DNA of 64,000 bases. It comes from JBOFBH01 sp051657715. Its GTDB lineage: Bacteria > Actinomycetota > Actinomycetes > Actinomycetales > Angustibacteraceae. Location of the stretch: the NCBI GenBank assembly GCA_051657715.1, contig JBOFLF010000004.1, forward strand, positions 57,365 through 121,364, given 5' to 3'. Below the pieces are notes generated by a model, which saw only the letters and a program-made list of their open reading frames with translations, was not told the DNA's origin and searched no databases. Positions within the stretch are counted from its first letter, which is position 1; each line of letters opens with the position of its first letter. Positions 16,065 through 25,155 of this stretch are shown piece by piece. The translations under genes were made by a program, and so were the position numbers.

Positions 16065-16963
16065 GGATTGACGGCGAAGTCGGTGATGCCGCCCTCCTGG
16101 ACACCCCACTTCTCCAGCACCTGGGTGTAGGTGCCGTCGGCCTGCAGGGCCTTCAGCGCTTCGGTGATCGCGGTCGCGAAGTCGCCTTGGTCCGAAGGCA
16201 GCACGTATCCGTAGGGGGCTGCGTCGTACACCTCGCCGACCAGCTCGAGGGCACCGCTGGACAGCTTGACCGCGTAGGCGCCCACCGGGGAGTCCGCCAG
16301 CATCGCGTCGGCCTTCTTGGACGCCACCGCCGCGGTGGCCTCGTCCTGGCCCTCGTAGGACAGCACCTTGATCGCCGGTTCGCCGGCCTCCTTGCAGGCG
16401 GCCTGCCGCTTGGGCAGATCCTCCTCCTGCTGCACGGTTCCGGTCTGCACGGCCACCGTCAGGCCGCAGGCGTTGTCCGGGTCGACGTTCTTCGGATTGC
16501 CCTGCTGGGTGGCCCATTGGGTGCCGGCATTGAAGTAGCTGACCATCGTGACCTGCTTCTTGCGGTCGGAGTTGATGGTGAACGACGAGATGCCCATGTC
16601 GTACTTGCCGCTCTGGACCCCGGCGATGATCGAGTCGAATTTGGCGTTCTGCCACTCGACGGTGACCCCGAACTTCTGCGCGACGGCGTTGAACAGGTCG
16701 ACGTCGAAGCCCTGGATGGTCTTGCCGTCACCGGCGAGGAACTGGCTGGGCGCGTACGACGCGTCGGTGCCGACCACGATCTTCTTGACCGAGGCGATGC
16801 TGCTCGGCAGCTTGTCGGCCAAGATGGCATCCTGGGCAGCCGAGCTGACGCTGCCGGTCGGCGAGTTCCCGGAGCCGGACAGCGAGTCGGACCCGCAGGC
16901 GGACATCGCTAACGCCGCGGCGCCGGCGAGCGCCAGTGCGGCACGGGTGGAACGACGGAACAC
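16061..16963 (-). CDS. Polar amino acid ABC transporter, substrate-binding lipoprotein
   Basis: Extracellular solute-binding protein (family 3) feeding the downstream permease and ATPase. A signal peptide is visible, FRRSTRAALALAGAAALAMSAC, with the lipidated Cys in MSAC; Met at -3 is unusual but tolerated. Binding-domain motifs include VVGTDASYAPSQF, IQGFDVDLFNAVAQKFG and KYDMGISSFTI. I start at GTG 16963, since that places the signal peptide at the N-terminus; the frame is open a further 32 residues upstream. Two internal cysteines (NACGLTV and QAACKEAG) may form a disulphide. The ligand cannot be told from sequence. Confidence 0.9.
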   Translation of the reverse strand: MFRRSTRAALALAGAAALAMSACGSDSLSGSGNSPTGSVSSAAQDAILADKLPSSIASVKKIVVGTDASYAPSQFLAGDGKTIQGFDVDLFNAVAQKFGVTVEWQNAKFDSIIAGVQSGKYDMGISSFTINSDRKKQVTMVSYFNAGTQWATQQGNPKNVDPDNACGLTVAVQTGTVQQEEDLPKRQAACKEAGEPAIKVLSYEGQDEATAAVASKKADAMLADSPVGAYAVKLSSGALELVGEVYDAAPYGYVLPSDQGDFATAITEALKALQADGTYTQVLEKWGVQEGGITDFAVNP

Positions 16964-17129
16964 GAGAGCCTCCCGGGTCAGACGGATGCCGGCATCCTGC
17001 CACTGTCCGGCCGCGCTGAGAGTCCTGTCCCGGTATCGCGACCGTCTCGTAACCAGCACCGATCAGGAGCCATGACAAAACGCCCTTCACCGGGTGCGAT
17101 GTGCTGGCCCGGCCTCGTAGGGTCGACAG

Positions 17130-18110
17130 GTGCTGGCCGTCACCGCCGTCAGATCTTCTCCGCGAGACCCGCTGTCCGCGCTCGAGCTCGGTGAGCGCCC
17201 GCGGTCGCACGCCCCGGACGGCTGGGTGCGCGTCCGGTTGCGAGCGGCCAGCCTCAACCACCACGACCTGTGGAGCCTGCGGGGCGTGGGCCTGCCCGCT
17301 GACCGGTTGCCGATGGTGCTCGGCTGCGACGGCGCTGGGGTCACCGAGGACGGGGCTGAGGTGATCGTGCATGCCGTGATCGGTGATCCGGCATGGTCCG
17401 GTGACGAGACGTTGGACCCGGGGCGCACGTTGTTGTCGGAGAAGTACCACGGGACGTTGGCCGACGAGGTGGTCGTGCCCGGCCGGAACCTGGTGCCCAA
17501 GCCTGAGGGGCTGTCATTCGAGGAAGCCGCGTGCCTACCGGTGGCGTGGCTGACCGCGTACCGGATGTTGTTCACCCGGTCAGGTCTGTCCCCCGGCTCC
17601 ACGGTGCTGGTGCAGGGCGCCAGCGGCGGGGTGGCCACCGCGCTGGTCGCGCTCGGCGCCGCGGCCGGGTACCGGATGTGGGTGACCAGCCGGGACGAGG
17701 TCAAGGGCGCTCGGGCGGTCGAGCTGGGAGCCGCTCAGGCGTTTGCCACTGGTGCGCGGTTGCCGGAACGCGTGGACGGCGTGATGGAGAGCGTCGGTGC
17801 GGCGACCTGGGCGCACTCGGTGCGGTCCGTCAAGCCGGGCGGGGTGATCGTCACCTGCGGTGCCACCACGGGGGACGCGCCGCCGGCCGAGCTGACCCGG
17901 GTGTTCTTCCTTCAGCTGCGGGTGGTCGGGTCGACGATGGGCACCCGTCAGGAGCTGGAGCGCCTCCTGCGTCTGATCGAGCTGACCCGGATCCGTCCGG
18001 TGATCGATCGGGTGCTGCCGCTGGAGCAGGCTCCCGACGGGTTCGCCCGGCTACTCGCGCCGGACCTGTTCGGCAAAGTGGTGCTGACCCGTCCAGCACT
18101 GCCCAGCTGA
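17130..18110 (+). CDS. MDR-family quinone oxidoreductase-like dehydrogenase
   Basis: NADPH-dependent medium-chain dehydrogenase/reductase, 326 residues from GTG 17130. The GroES-like half contains LRAASLNHHDLWSLRG and LGCDGAGVTEDG; the nucleotide-binding motif is VLVQGASGGVATALVALGAAAG. The four-cysteine structural zinc cluster of alcohol dehydrogenases is absent, which points to the quinone-reductase or enoyl-reductase branch; NHHD replaces the usual catalytic zinc motif, so zinc binding is doubtful. It diverges from the ABC transporter, and converges with the SGNH hydrolase gene with an 82-bp gap. The substrate is unknown. Confidence 0.85.
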   Translation: MLAVTAVRSSPRDPLSALELGERPRSHAPDGWVRVRLRAASLNHHDLWSLRGVGLPADRLPMVLGCDGAGVTEDGAEVIVHAVIGDPAWSGDETLDPGRTLLSEKYHGTLADEVVVPGRNLVPKPEGLSFEEAACLPVAWLTAYRMLFTRSGLSPGSTVLVQGASGGVATALVALGAAAGYRMWVTSRDEVKGARAVELGAAQAFATGARLPERVDGVMESVGAATWAHSVRSVKPGGVIVTCGATTGDAPPAELTRVFFLQLRVVGSTMGTRQELERLLRLIELTRIRPVIDRVLPLEQAPDGFARLLAPDLFGKVVLTRPALPS

Positions 18111-18192
18111 TCCGGACGGCGGTACGACCGAGTGGCGGACCGGTATGGAGACAGACCGGGTCGTGGTGATCGATCGCACGGTGAAGCGGTGC

Positions 18193-18864
18193 TCAGGTGT
18201 CCGGGATGCCGAGCCAGGCGGACCACCCGCAGTGCAGGACGAGCCAGGCCAGCAACCCGTACCCGGCTTGGCCGGGGTGAACCCCATCGCCCGCTTCCAG
18301 GTCGGCGTACCACTGTTCGTGGCCGACGAGCGGCTCGAAGCAGTCGACGTAGAGGATGCCACGGCGCTCGCACACGTCGCGCTGTGCTTCGTGCACCGCT
18401 CGTTGAGCGTCGTGCCAGCCGCGGTCGGCCCGGGGCGGCGGTCCGATCACCAGCGGTCGCAGACCCTCGCTGGTCGCGTCGTCGACCAGGTTAGCCAGAT
18501 TGAGTCGGGTGCGTGCCAGCGAGATTCCATGCTCGATGTCGTTCCCCCCCACCGCGACCACCAGGCGGTTGTCGGCGCCGACGTGCCACCGGCGTTCCGT
18601 CTCCACCCGCCACCGGGCCAGGACGTCGGTGCTGGAGTCACCGCGGATGCCCAAGGGGTACACGCTGAGATCGACCTGGTCTCGAGCGGTGCGGGCGACC
18701 ACTCGTCCCACCCACCCCAGAGCCCGGGGGTCGCCGTACCCGGTGACGAAGGAGTCACCGACGACGCACAACCGGACATCGCGAGGAACCGGCCGGGCGG
18801 CGGCCAGCTCGGCCGGAGCCTCGTCGGTCGTCATCGCTCGTTCGTCATCACTGGTCGTCATCAC
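18193..18864 (-). CDS. SGNH/GDSL-type esterase or lipase
   Basis: 223-residue hydrolase. Block I is VVGDSFVTGYGDP with catalytic S38, block III is VAVGGNDIEHG, and block V is EAGDGVHPGQAGY with the Asp-x-x-His pair. No signal peptide is seen, so it is probably cytoplasmic, acting on small esters or acyl-CoA derivatives. Its ATG overlaps the stop of the DUF6104 gene (ATGA), and both follow kgd on the same strand, so it is probably part of the kgd transcript. The first ~20 residues contain repeated short acidic motifs and may be untranslated if a later Met (residue 11) is used. Confidence 0.85.
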   Translation of the reverse strand: MMTTSDDERAMTTDEAPAELAAARPVPRDVRLCVVGDSFVTGYGDPRALGWVGRVVARTARDQVDLSVYPLGIRGDSSTDVLARWRVETERRWHVGADNRLVVAVGGNDIEHGISLARTRLNLANLVDDATSEGLRPLVIGPPPRADRGWHDAQRAVHEAQRDVCERRGILYVDCFEPLVGHEQWYADLEAGDGVHPGQAGYGLLAWLVLHCGWSAWLGIPDT

Positions 18865-19040
18865 TGGTCGTCATCGTCGTCCAGCCGGGCCAGCCAGGTG
18901 GCCAAACGCTCGACGGAGACCTCGAACTCCGGGTGCAGGTCCACGAACTCCTGGAGACGCTCGGCAAGCCAGGCCAGGGTGACCTCTTCGCTGCCCCGTC
19001 GGCGCTCCAGCTCCTCGATCCCACGGTCGGTGGCGTACAC
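18861..19040 (-). CDS. DUF6104 family protein
   Basis: 59-residue acidic protein beginning VYATDRGIEELERRRG and ending WLARLDDDDDQ. This is the short conserved protein found directly downstream of kgd in many actinobacteria; its role is not known. The GTG at 19040 is chosen because the family begins with the M-Y-x-TDRGIEELE motif and because it is only 1 bp beyond the kgd stop. A longer frame exists inside kgd but has no family signal. Tight spacing on both sides makes translational coupling with kgd and the SGNH gene likely. Confidence 0.88.
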   Translation of the reverse strand: MYATDRGIEELERRRGSEEVTLAWLAERLQEFVDLHPEFEVSVERLATWLARLDDDDDQ

Positions 19041-19041
19041 G

Positions 19042-22000
19042 TCAGCGACCGAGAGCGTGCTCGATGACGGTGCGTTGCTCCAGTTCGTGCCATGCCGTCG
19101 ACCCGCGTGCCGGAGCCGCGGAGGCCGGGCGTGACACCCGGTGCAGCGAACGACCGCCGAGGTGCTCGGACAGGGTGAGCGCAACGTGCGGCCACGGACC
19201 CATGTTGGCCGGCTCCTCCTGCACCCAGATCACCTCTGCCCGGGGGTAGGTGCTCAGCTGCGCGAGGATCTGCTCGATCGGCAGCGGCGCCAGCTGCTCC
19301 ACTCGCACGATCGCCGTCCGCTGATCACGGCGCTCGGCCCTGCTGGCCTCCAGCGCCCACGCGATCTTGCCCGAGCACAGCAGCACGCGATCGACCCCTG
19401 CGGGGTCGGCCGTCGAATCCGGGATCACCGCCCGGAACTCACCCGAAGTGAGATCACTGGTGCCGCTGACGGCGGCCTTGAGCCGCAGCATCGACTTCGG
19501 GGTGAACACGATGAGCGGGCGTCGCGGTCGGGCGTACGCCTGCCGGCGCAACAGGTGGAAGTAGGACGCCGGGGTGCTCGGCATCGCCACCGTCATGTTG
19601 TCCTCGGCGCACATCTGCAGGAACCGCTCGATCCGTGCGGACGAATGGTCCGGCCCCTGCCCCTCGAAACCGTGCGGCAGCAGCAACACCACGGAGGAGT
19701 GCTGCCCCCACTTCTGCTCCGAGCAGGACACGAACTCGTCGAGGATCGTCTGAGCCCCGTTGACGAAGTCGCCGAACTGGGCCTCCCACAACACCAGGGC
19801 GTCCGGGCGCTCCACCGAGTAGCCGTACTCGAACCCCATCGCGGCGAACTCGGACAGCAGCGAGTCGTACACCCAGAACCGGGCCTGGTCCGGGGACAGG
19901 TACAGCAGCGGCGTCCACTCCTCGGCGGTGCGAGCGTCGATCAGCACCGAGTGCCGCTGCACGAACGTGCCGCGCCGAGAGTCCTGACCGGCCAGGCGGA
20001 CCGGAGTCTGCTCCATCAGCAGCGAACCGAACGCGATCAGCTCAGCGGTCGCCCAGTCGACGTTGCCGTCCCGGGTCATCGCCGTGCGGCGGGACAGCAG
20101 CTGCTTGAGCTTCGGGTGCACCGTGAAGTTGTCCGGCGTCGCGCTGAAGGCGTCCCCAATGCGGTGCAGCACCGCCGGTTCGATCGCCGACGGGCGGGAG
20201 ACCACGATCCGGTCGCCGGCCACCTGCGCACTCGGCCGCTCTAACCCAGCCCCGGTCCCGGTGTCGGTGGACGAGCCGGCGGCGTCCCGGGTCTCGGTGA
20301 ACACACGCTCCAGCTGGGCCTGGTAGTCCCGCAGCGCCGCGGACGCCTCGTCGACGGTCAGGTCGCCGCGGCCGATCAGCGCCTCGGTGTAGAGCTTGCG
20401 GACGCTGCGCTTGGCCTCGATCAACCGGTACATCAGCGGCTGGGTCATCGACGGGTCGTCGCCCTCGTTGTGGCCGCGTCGTCGGTAGCAGACCATGTCG
20501 ATCACGACGTCCTTGGCGAACTCCTGGCGGAACTCGAACGCGAGCTCGGCGACCCGCACACAGGCCTCCGGGTCGTCCCCGTTCACGTGGAAGATCGGCG
20601 CCTGGATCATCCGGGCCACGTCCGTGGAGTAGAACGAAGACCGGGACGCCGACGGCGAGGTGGTGAACCCCACCTGGTTGTTGATCACCACGTGGATGGT
20701 GCCGCCGGTGCGGTAGCCGCGCAGTTGCGACAGATTGAGCGTCTCGGCGACCACGCCCTGCCCGGCGAACGCCGCGTCCCCGTGCAGCAGCACCGGCAGC
20801 ACGGTGAACGCCTGGCCGCCCAGGTCGAGCCGGTCCTGCTTGGCCCGCACGATGCCCTCGAGTACCGGGTCCACCGCCTCCAGGTGGCTGGGGTTGGCGG
20901 CGAGATAGACCTTGGTGGTCGCGCCGTCCTCGGAGATGAACTTGCCCTCCGTGCCCAGGTGGTACTTGACGTCGCCGGAGCCCTGCACGCTGCGCGGGTC
21001 CTGGGTGCCGTCGAACTCCCGGAAGATCTGCGCGTAGGACTTGCCGGCGAGGTTGGCCAGCACGTTGAGCCGTCCGCGGTGCGGCATCCCGATGCAGACC
21101 TCGTCGAGGCCTTCACCGGCAGCCCGGGACAGCACGCGGTCCAGCAGCGCGATGACCGACTCTCCGCCTTCCAGGCTGAACCGCTTCTGCCCGACGTACT
21201 TGGTCTGCAGGAAGGTCTCGAACGCCTCCGCGGCATTCAGCCGGCGCAGGATCCGCTGCTGCTCGTCCGGGGACGTCTTGGCATACGGCCGCTCGATCGT
21301 GTCCTGGATCCAGCGTCGCTGCTCCGGGTCCTGGATGTGCATGTACTCGATGCCGACGGTGCGGCAGTAGGAGTCCCGCAGCACTCCCAGGATGTGCCGC
21401 AGCTTCATGAACGGCTTGCCGCCGAAGCCGCCGGTGGGGAACTCGCGATCTAGGTCCCACAGGGTGAGCGCGTGCGTGGTGACGTCCAGGTCCGGATGCC
21501 GGCGCTGGCGGTACTCCAGGGGGTCGGTGTCCGCCATCAGGTGGCCGCGCACCCGGTAGGCGTGGATCAGCTCCTGGACCCGGGCGCTCTTGGAGATCTC
21601 GTCGTCGTGGGACGTCGAGATGTCCTGCACCCAGCGGATCGGCTCGTACGGGATCCGCAGCGACCGGAACACCTCGTCGTAGAAGCCGTCCTCGCCGAGC
21701 AGCAGTTGGTGCACCCGGCGCAGGAATTCCCCGCTCTGCGCGCCCTGGATGATCCGGTGGTCGTAGGTGGAGGTGAGGGTGAGGATCTTGGAGATCGCGC
21801 TGCGCGCGACGGTCTCCGCGCTCGCCCCCTGCCATTCCGCGGGGTACTCCAGTGAGCCGACCCCGACGATGGTGCCCTGGCCGTTCATCAACCGGGGCAC
21901 CGAGTGGTTGGTGCCGATGGTCCCGGGGTTAGTCAGGCTGATCGTGGTGCCGGCGAAGTCGTCCACGGCCAGCTTGCCGGCCCGGGTGCGCCGGACCACG

Positions 22001-22890
22001 TCCTCGTACGCCGTCCAGAATTGGGCGAAGTCCATCGTCTGCGCGCGCTTGATGCTCGGCACCAGCAGCTGCCGGCCGCCGTCCGGCTTCGCCACGTCGA
22101 TGGCGAGGCCCAGTGCGACGTCCGCTGGCTGCAGCAGCACCGGCTTGCCGCCCTGCTCGCCGAAGGCGCGGTTCATCTCCGGCATCGCGATGACCGCCTT
22201 GACCACCGCGTACCCGATCAGGTGGGTGAACGACACCTTGCCGCCGCGGCTGCGGGACAGGTGGTTGTTGATCACGATCCGGTTGTCGATGAGGAGCTTC
22301 GCCGGTACCGCGCGCACACTGGTGGCGGTCGGAACCTGCAGGCTGGCCTGCATGTTCGTCACCACGCGCGCGGCGGCACCCCGCATCGGGGACGCGAGCG
22401 GCCCGCCAGCATCCGGTGCGGTGCCATCGCCCGTACGCTCGGGGCCTGCCGGCCCGGGATGTGCCGGCCCGGGATGTGCCGGCCCTGGCTCTGGCGCCGG
22501 GGGCGTGACGTTGGCTGAGACCGTGGCGGCCCGACCGGTGGCGAGTCCCGAGTCGATCCCCGTGTCGACAGCCTCAGACGTTGCGGGGGACTGAGGCTCG
22601 CGGTGCCGCCTCAGCGCCGCTTCGGCCGTCGGGGCCGGGGCCGGGGCCGGGGCCGTGGCATCGGCAGAGGTCGCGGACTCGGAGGTGCCGCCCGGAGGTT
22701 GCCGAGTGCCGTCGTCCGAACCGGCCGCTCGGCCTGCTGGGTAGTCCTCGAAGAACTGCCACCACGCTCGATCCACCGACGTCTTGTCGTGCAGGTAGCG
22801 CTGGTAGAGCTCGTCCACCAGCCACTCATTCGGCCCGAAGGCCAGCACTGGGTCGTTGCTCGGCTCGGTCTGGGACGACTTCTGCGACAC
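19042..22890 (-). CDS. kgd: Multifunctional 2-oxoglutarate decarboxylase/dehydrogenase (Kgd)
   Basis: Central TCA-cycle enzyme of actinobacteria: a fused E1 and E2-catalytic protein acting with E3 on 2-oxoglutarate. Domains in order: a short N-terminal helix (NEWLVDELYQRYLHDKTSV), a Pro/Ala-rich linker of about 100 residues with GPAHPGPA repeats, an acyltransferase domain without a lipoyl domain (STYDHRIIQGAQSGEFL), then the large ThDP-dependent E1 domain (HGDAAFAGQGVVAETLNLSQ, INNQVGFTT) and C-terminal transketolase-like part. Length 1282 aa is normal for Kgd. In mycobacteria it is inhibited by GarA, and a GarA homologue is not in this window. DUF6104 and SGNH genes follow. Confidence 0.96.
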   Translation of the reverse strand: MSQKSSQTEPSNDPVLAFGPNEWLVDELYQRYLHDKTSVDRAWWQFFEDYPAGRAAGSDDGTRQPPGGTSESATSADATAPAPAPAPTAEAALRRHREPQSPATSEAVDTGIDSGLATGRAATVSANVTPPAPEPGPAHPGPAHPGPAGPERTGDGTAPDAGGPLASPMRGAAARVVTNMQASLQVPTATSVRAVPAKLLIDNRIVINNHLSRSRGGKVSFTHLIGYAVVKAVIAMPEMNRAFGEQGGKPVLLQPADVALGLAIDVAKPDGGRQLLVPSIKRAQTMDFAQFWTAYEDVVRRTRAGKLAVDDFAGTTISLTNPGTIGTNHSVPRLMNGQGTIVGVGSLEYPAEWQGASAETVARSAISKILTLTSTYDHRIIQGAQSGEFLRRVHQLLLGEDGFYDEVFRSLRIPYEPIRWVQDISTSHDDEISKSARVQELIHAYRVRGHLMADTDPLEYRQRRHPDLDVTTHALTLWDLDREFPTGGFGGKPFMKLRHILGVLRDSYCRTVGIEYMHIQDPEQRRWIQDTIERPYAKTSPDEQQRILRRLNAAEAFETFLQTKYVGQKRFSLEGGESVIALLDRVLSRAAGEGLDEVCIGMPHRGRLNVLANLAGKSYAQIFREFDGTQDPRSVQGSGDVKYHLGTEGKFISEDGATTKVYLAANPSHLEAVDPVLEGIVRAKQDRLDLGGQAFTVLPVLLHGDAAFAGQGVVAETLNLSQLRGYRTGGTIHVVINNQVGFTTSPSASRSSFYSTDVARMIQAPIFHVNGDDPEACVRVAELAFEFRQEFAKDVVIDMVCYRRRGHNEGDDPSMTQPLMYRLIEAKRSVRKLYTEALIGRGDLTVDEASAALRDYQAQLERVFTETRDAAGSSTDTGTGAGLERPSAQVAGDRIVVSRPSAIEPAVLHRIGDAFSATPDNFTVHPKLKQLLSRRTAMTRDGNVDWATAELIAFGSLLMEQTPVRLAGQDSRRGTFVQRHSVLIDARTAEEWTPLLYLSPDQARFWVYDSLLSEFAAMGFEYGYSVERPDALVLWEAQFGDFVNGAQTILDEFVSCSEQKWGQHSSVVLLLPHGFEGQGPDHSSARIERFLQMCAEDNMTVAMPSTPASYFHLLRRQAYARPRRPLIVFTPKSMLRLKAAVSGTSDLTSGEFRAVIPDSTADPAGVDRVLLCSGKIAWALEASRAERRDQRTAIVRVEQLAPLPIEQILAQLSTYPRAEVIWVQEEPANMGPWPHVALTLSEHLGGRSLHRVSRPASAAPARGSTAWHELEQRTVIEHALGR

Positions 22891-23053
22891 GACGCGTGTT
22901 CGCCTCTTCCGTCTTGTCCTGCATGGACGACTCCCGCACCGGGGCGACTGCCGCGTCCATGGCTGATTGAACGCGTGACTGATGGAACGCGGTTGCCCTC
23001 GGCATCCCTAGGTTAGTCCTCCGGCCACGGTGCTGCCGGTTCGACATGGCCGT

Positions 23054-23144
23054 AACTCCTCAGCCGGTTGGCCTGGAACTCCTCGGCCGGTTGGCCTGGA
23101 ACTCCTCGGCCGGTTGGCTGGAACTCCTCGGCCGGTTGGCCTGG
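23054..23144. repeat. Four-unit 23-bp tandem repeat between kgd and the histidine kinase
   Basis: Units beginning AACTCCTC and ending GGTTGGCCTGG lie at 23054-23076, 23077-23099, 23100-23121 and 23122-23144. Unit 1 has one substitution (A for G at 23062); unit 3 lacks one C and is 22 bp. Each unit contains the palindrome CCGGCCGG-like core GGCCGG. They sit in the gap between the kgd start (22890) and the kinase stop (23169), on the kgd promoter side. No spacers of unique sequence are present, so this is a minisatellite rather than a CRISPR array. Confidence 0.85.
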
Positions 23145-23168
23145 TGCCGATTGCACCGCTGGGAACGC

Positions 23169-24344
23169 TCAGGGAGCCGCCGGGGCGTCGTGGCCCGGCA
23201 ACACCACCCGCATCGTGCACCCGCGGGTGGACTCGGCGACCCGGATCGAGCCGCCGTGCAGGTCGACGACCCAGCGCGCGATCGCCAGGCCCAGGCCGGT
23301 GCCACCGTCGGGAGTGGAACCACCGCCGCGGTGGAACCGGTCGAACACCCGGGTGCGGTCCCGGGGGTCGATGCCTGGTCCCTGATCGATGATGTCCAGC
23401 TGGACGAGGTCGCCGACAGCTCGAGCTCGTACCATCACTGGCGCGCCGGCAGGGGAGTGTCGGGCGGCGTTGCTCAGCAGGTTGGCGATCACCTGGTGCA
23501 GCCGTCCGCTGTCCGCGACCACGCTGAGGCGGTGCGGTTCGACGTCCACCTCGTACCGCACGTCTCGGCCGGCGAGCTCGGCCTGCTGGATGCATTCCTG
23601 CAGGAACGGGTGGAGCGCCAGCCGCTCCCGGTCGAGTGGTACCGCACCAGCCTCCACCCGGGACAGGTCGAGCAGCTGACCCACGAGCGTGCTCAGCCGC
23701 TCGGTCTGGGCGAGTGCTGCCCGCAAGGTGGCGTCATCCGGTGCGGTCACCCCGTCGACGAGGTTCTCTAGCACGGCTCGCAGCGCGGAGACCGGGGTGC
23801 GCAGCTCATGGCTGACGTTGGCGACCAGCTCCCGGCGTTGCCGGTCGGCGTCCTCCAGGTCGCCAGCCATCCTGTTGAAGGCACGAGCCAGCTCGCCGAC
23901 CTCGTCACCACTGGTCGCCCAGACCCGACGGGTGTAGTCGCCCCGCGCCATGGCTTGCGCGGCGGCGGTCATCTGACGCAGCGGCGCGGTCATGCCTCGG
24001 GCCAGCAGTTGGGTCACCGCCAACGCCAGGAGCACGGACAATGGCAACGTGTAGCGGGTGGCCAGTCCGTTGTGCAGCCCAGCCCAGACGAACACCGCGG
24101 ACGTCGAGCAGGTCGCCGCGACCAGCACCGCGAGTTTGGTTTTTAACGACCGCAGCGGGTCCAACGGGCGCAGCGCGCGAACCCGGCCGCTGTAGGCCAG
24201 GCCCGCTCTACTGATCGGCGGCTGCGCGGCAGGAGCCGGCGGGCGGGGGCCCCGGGCAGTCCAGGTCGTGCTCGTGGAGCCGGGCCGTCGCGGGCCGGGC
24301 GGGTCGGTGTCGGATCGTGCGGCCTGTGGGGCTGGCCGGGTCAC
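23169..24344 (-). CDS. Two-component sensor histidine kinase
   Basis: 391 residues. A Pro/Arg-rich cytoplasmic N-terminus (~70 aa) precedes two membrane segments separated by a very short external loop, so sensing is probably within or near the membrane. A HAMP domain follows (RGMTAPLRQMTAAAQAMARGDY), then the HisKA domain with H-box VANVSHELRTPVSALR, N-box VIANLLSNAARHSP, DQGPGIDP and GGTGLGLAIARWVV of the ATPase domain. The start overlaps the response-regulator stop by 4 bp. The signal is unknown. The neighbouring kgd is transcribed in the same direction downstream, but the 23-bp repeat region lies between. Confidence 0.92.
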   Translation of the reverse strand: MTRPAPQAARSDTDPPGPRRPGSTSTTWTARGPRPPAPAAQPPISRAGLAYSGRVRALRPLDPLRSLKTKLAVLVAATCSTSAVFVWAGLHNGLATRYTLPLSVLLALAVTQLLARGMTAPLRQMTAAAQAMARGDYTRRVWATSGDEVGELARAFNRMAGDLEDADRQRRELVANVSHELRTPVSALRAVLENLVDGVTAPDDATLRAALAQTERLSTLVGQLLDLSRVEAGAVPLDRERLALHPFLQECIQQAELAGRDVRYEVDVEPHRLSVVADSGRLHQVIANLLSNAARHSPAGAPVMVRARAVGDLVQLDIIDQGPGIDPRDRTRVFDRFHRGGGSTPDGGTGLGLAIARWVVDLHGGSIRVAESTRGCTMRVVLPGHDAPAAP

Positions 24345-25102
24345 GACAGCTCGTCCGATCGGTCGGGCTGGTCATCGACGGCGTCCAGGTCCGGCTCGGC
24401 GGAGTACCCCACGCCGTGCACGGTGCGGATCAGCCCCGGGCCGAGCTTGCGACGCAACGCTTTGACATGACTGTCCACCGTCCGGGTGCCGGAGGCGTCG
24501 GCCCAGTCCCACACGTCGGCCAGCAAGCGCTCACGTGTCAGGACGGTGCGGGCCTCGACCACCAGCCGGACCAGCAGGTCGAACTCGATGGGAGTCAGGT
24601 GCACCTCTTCGCCGGCTCGGCGGACCCGGCGTTCGGCGCGATCGATGGTCACCGGCCCCACGGTCAGGACCGCCTGGTCAGGCGGTGCCTCGGCCAGCTG
24701 ACGTGCGCGGGCGACGCGCCGGAGCAAGGCGTTGGCCCGGGCTACCACCTCTCGCATCGAGAACGGCTTGGTCAGGTAGTCGTCCGCGCCGACCCCGAGC
24801 CCGATGAGCAGGTCGGTCTCATCGTCCCGGGCGGTCAGCATGAGCACCGGAACGGGTTGGGCGGCCTGCACCCGCCGGCATACCTCCAGGCCGTCAAAAC
24901 CAGGCAGCATGACGTCGAGCACGAGCAGGTCTGGCCGGTGCTGCTCAGCGAGCACGACGGCACTCGGGCCGTCGTGCGCGACATCGACGAGGTAGCCCTC
25001 AGCGCGCAGCCGGTGTGCGAGCGACAAGGCGATCGTCGGCTCGTCCTCGACGACGAGAACCCGGGGCGGTGGGGTCTTCCGGTCGTCCGTCACGCCGCCC
25101 AT
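24341..25102 (-). CDS. OmpR/PhoB-family response regulator
   Basis: 253 residues: receiver domain (RVLVVEDEPTIALSLAHRL, phospho-acceptor Asp in LLVLDVMLPGFDG, Lys in YLTKPFSMREV) and a C-terminal winged-helix DNA-binding domain (LTPIEFDLLVRLV, RLLADVWDWADASGTRTVDSHVKALRRKLG, TVHGVGYSAEP). Cognate partner of the kinase encoded next, with ATGA overlap. The 53-bp gap to the divergent guaB1 start could hold shared promoters and a binding site for this regulator. The ATG at 25102 is used, 14 residues before the first strand of the receiver. Confidence 0.94.
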   Translation of the reverse strand: MGGVTDDRKTPPPRVLVVEDEPTIALSLAHRLRAEGYLVDVAHDGPSAVVLAEQHRPDLLVLDVMLPGFDGLEVCRRVQAAQPVPVLMLTARDDETDLLIGLGVGADDYLTKPFSMREVVARANALLRRVARARQLAEAPPDQAVLTVGPVTIDRAERRVRRAGEEVHLTPIEFDLLVRLVVEARTVLTRERLLADVWDWADASGTRTVDSHVKALRRKLGPGLIRTVHGVGYSAEPDLDAVDDQPDRSDELS

Positions 25103-25155
25103 GGTCCCGACTCTACGGGTCCGGGTCGGTTGCCTCCGCGACGTATCGTGCGACC

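Noticed and set aside
23054..23144. Possible CRISPR array
   Set aside because: Units are directly adjacent with no unique spacers, and no cas genes are in the window.
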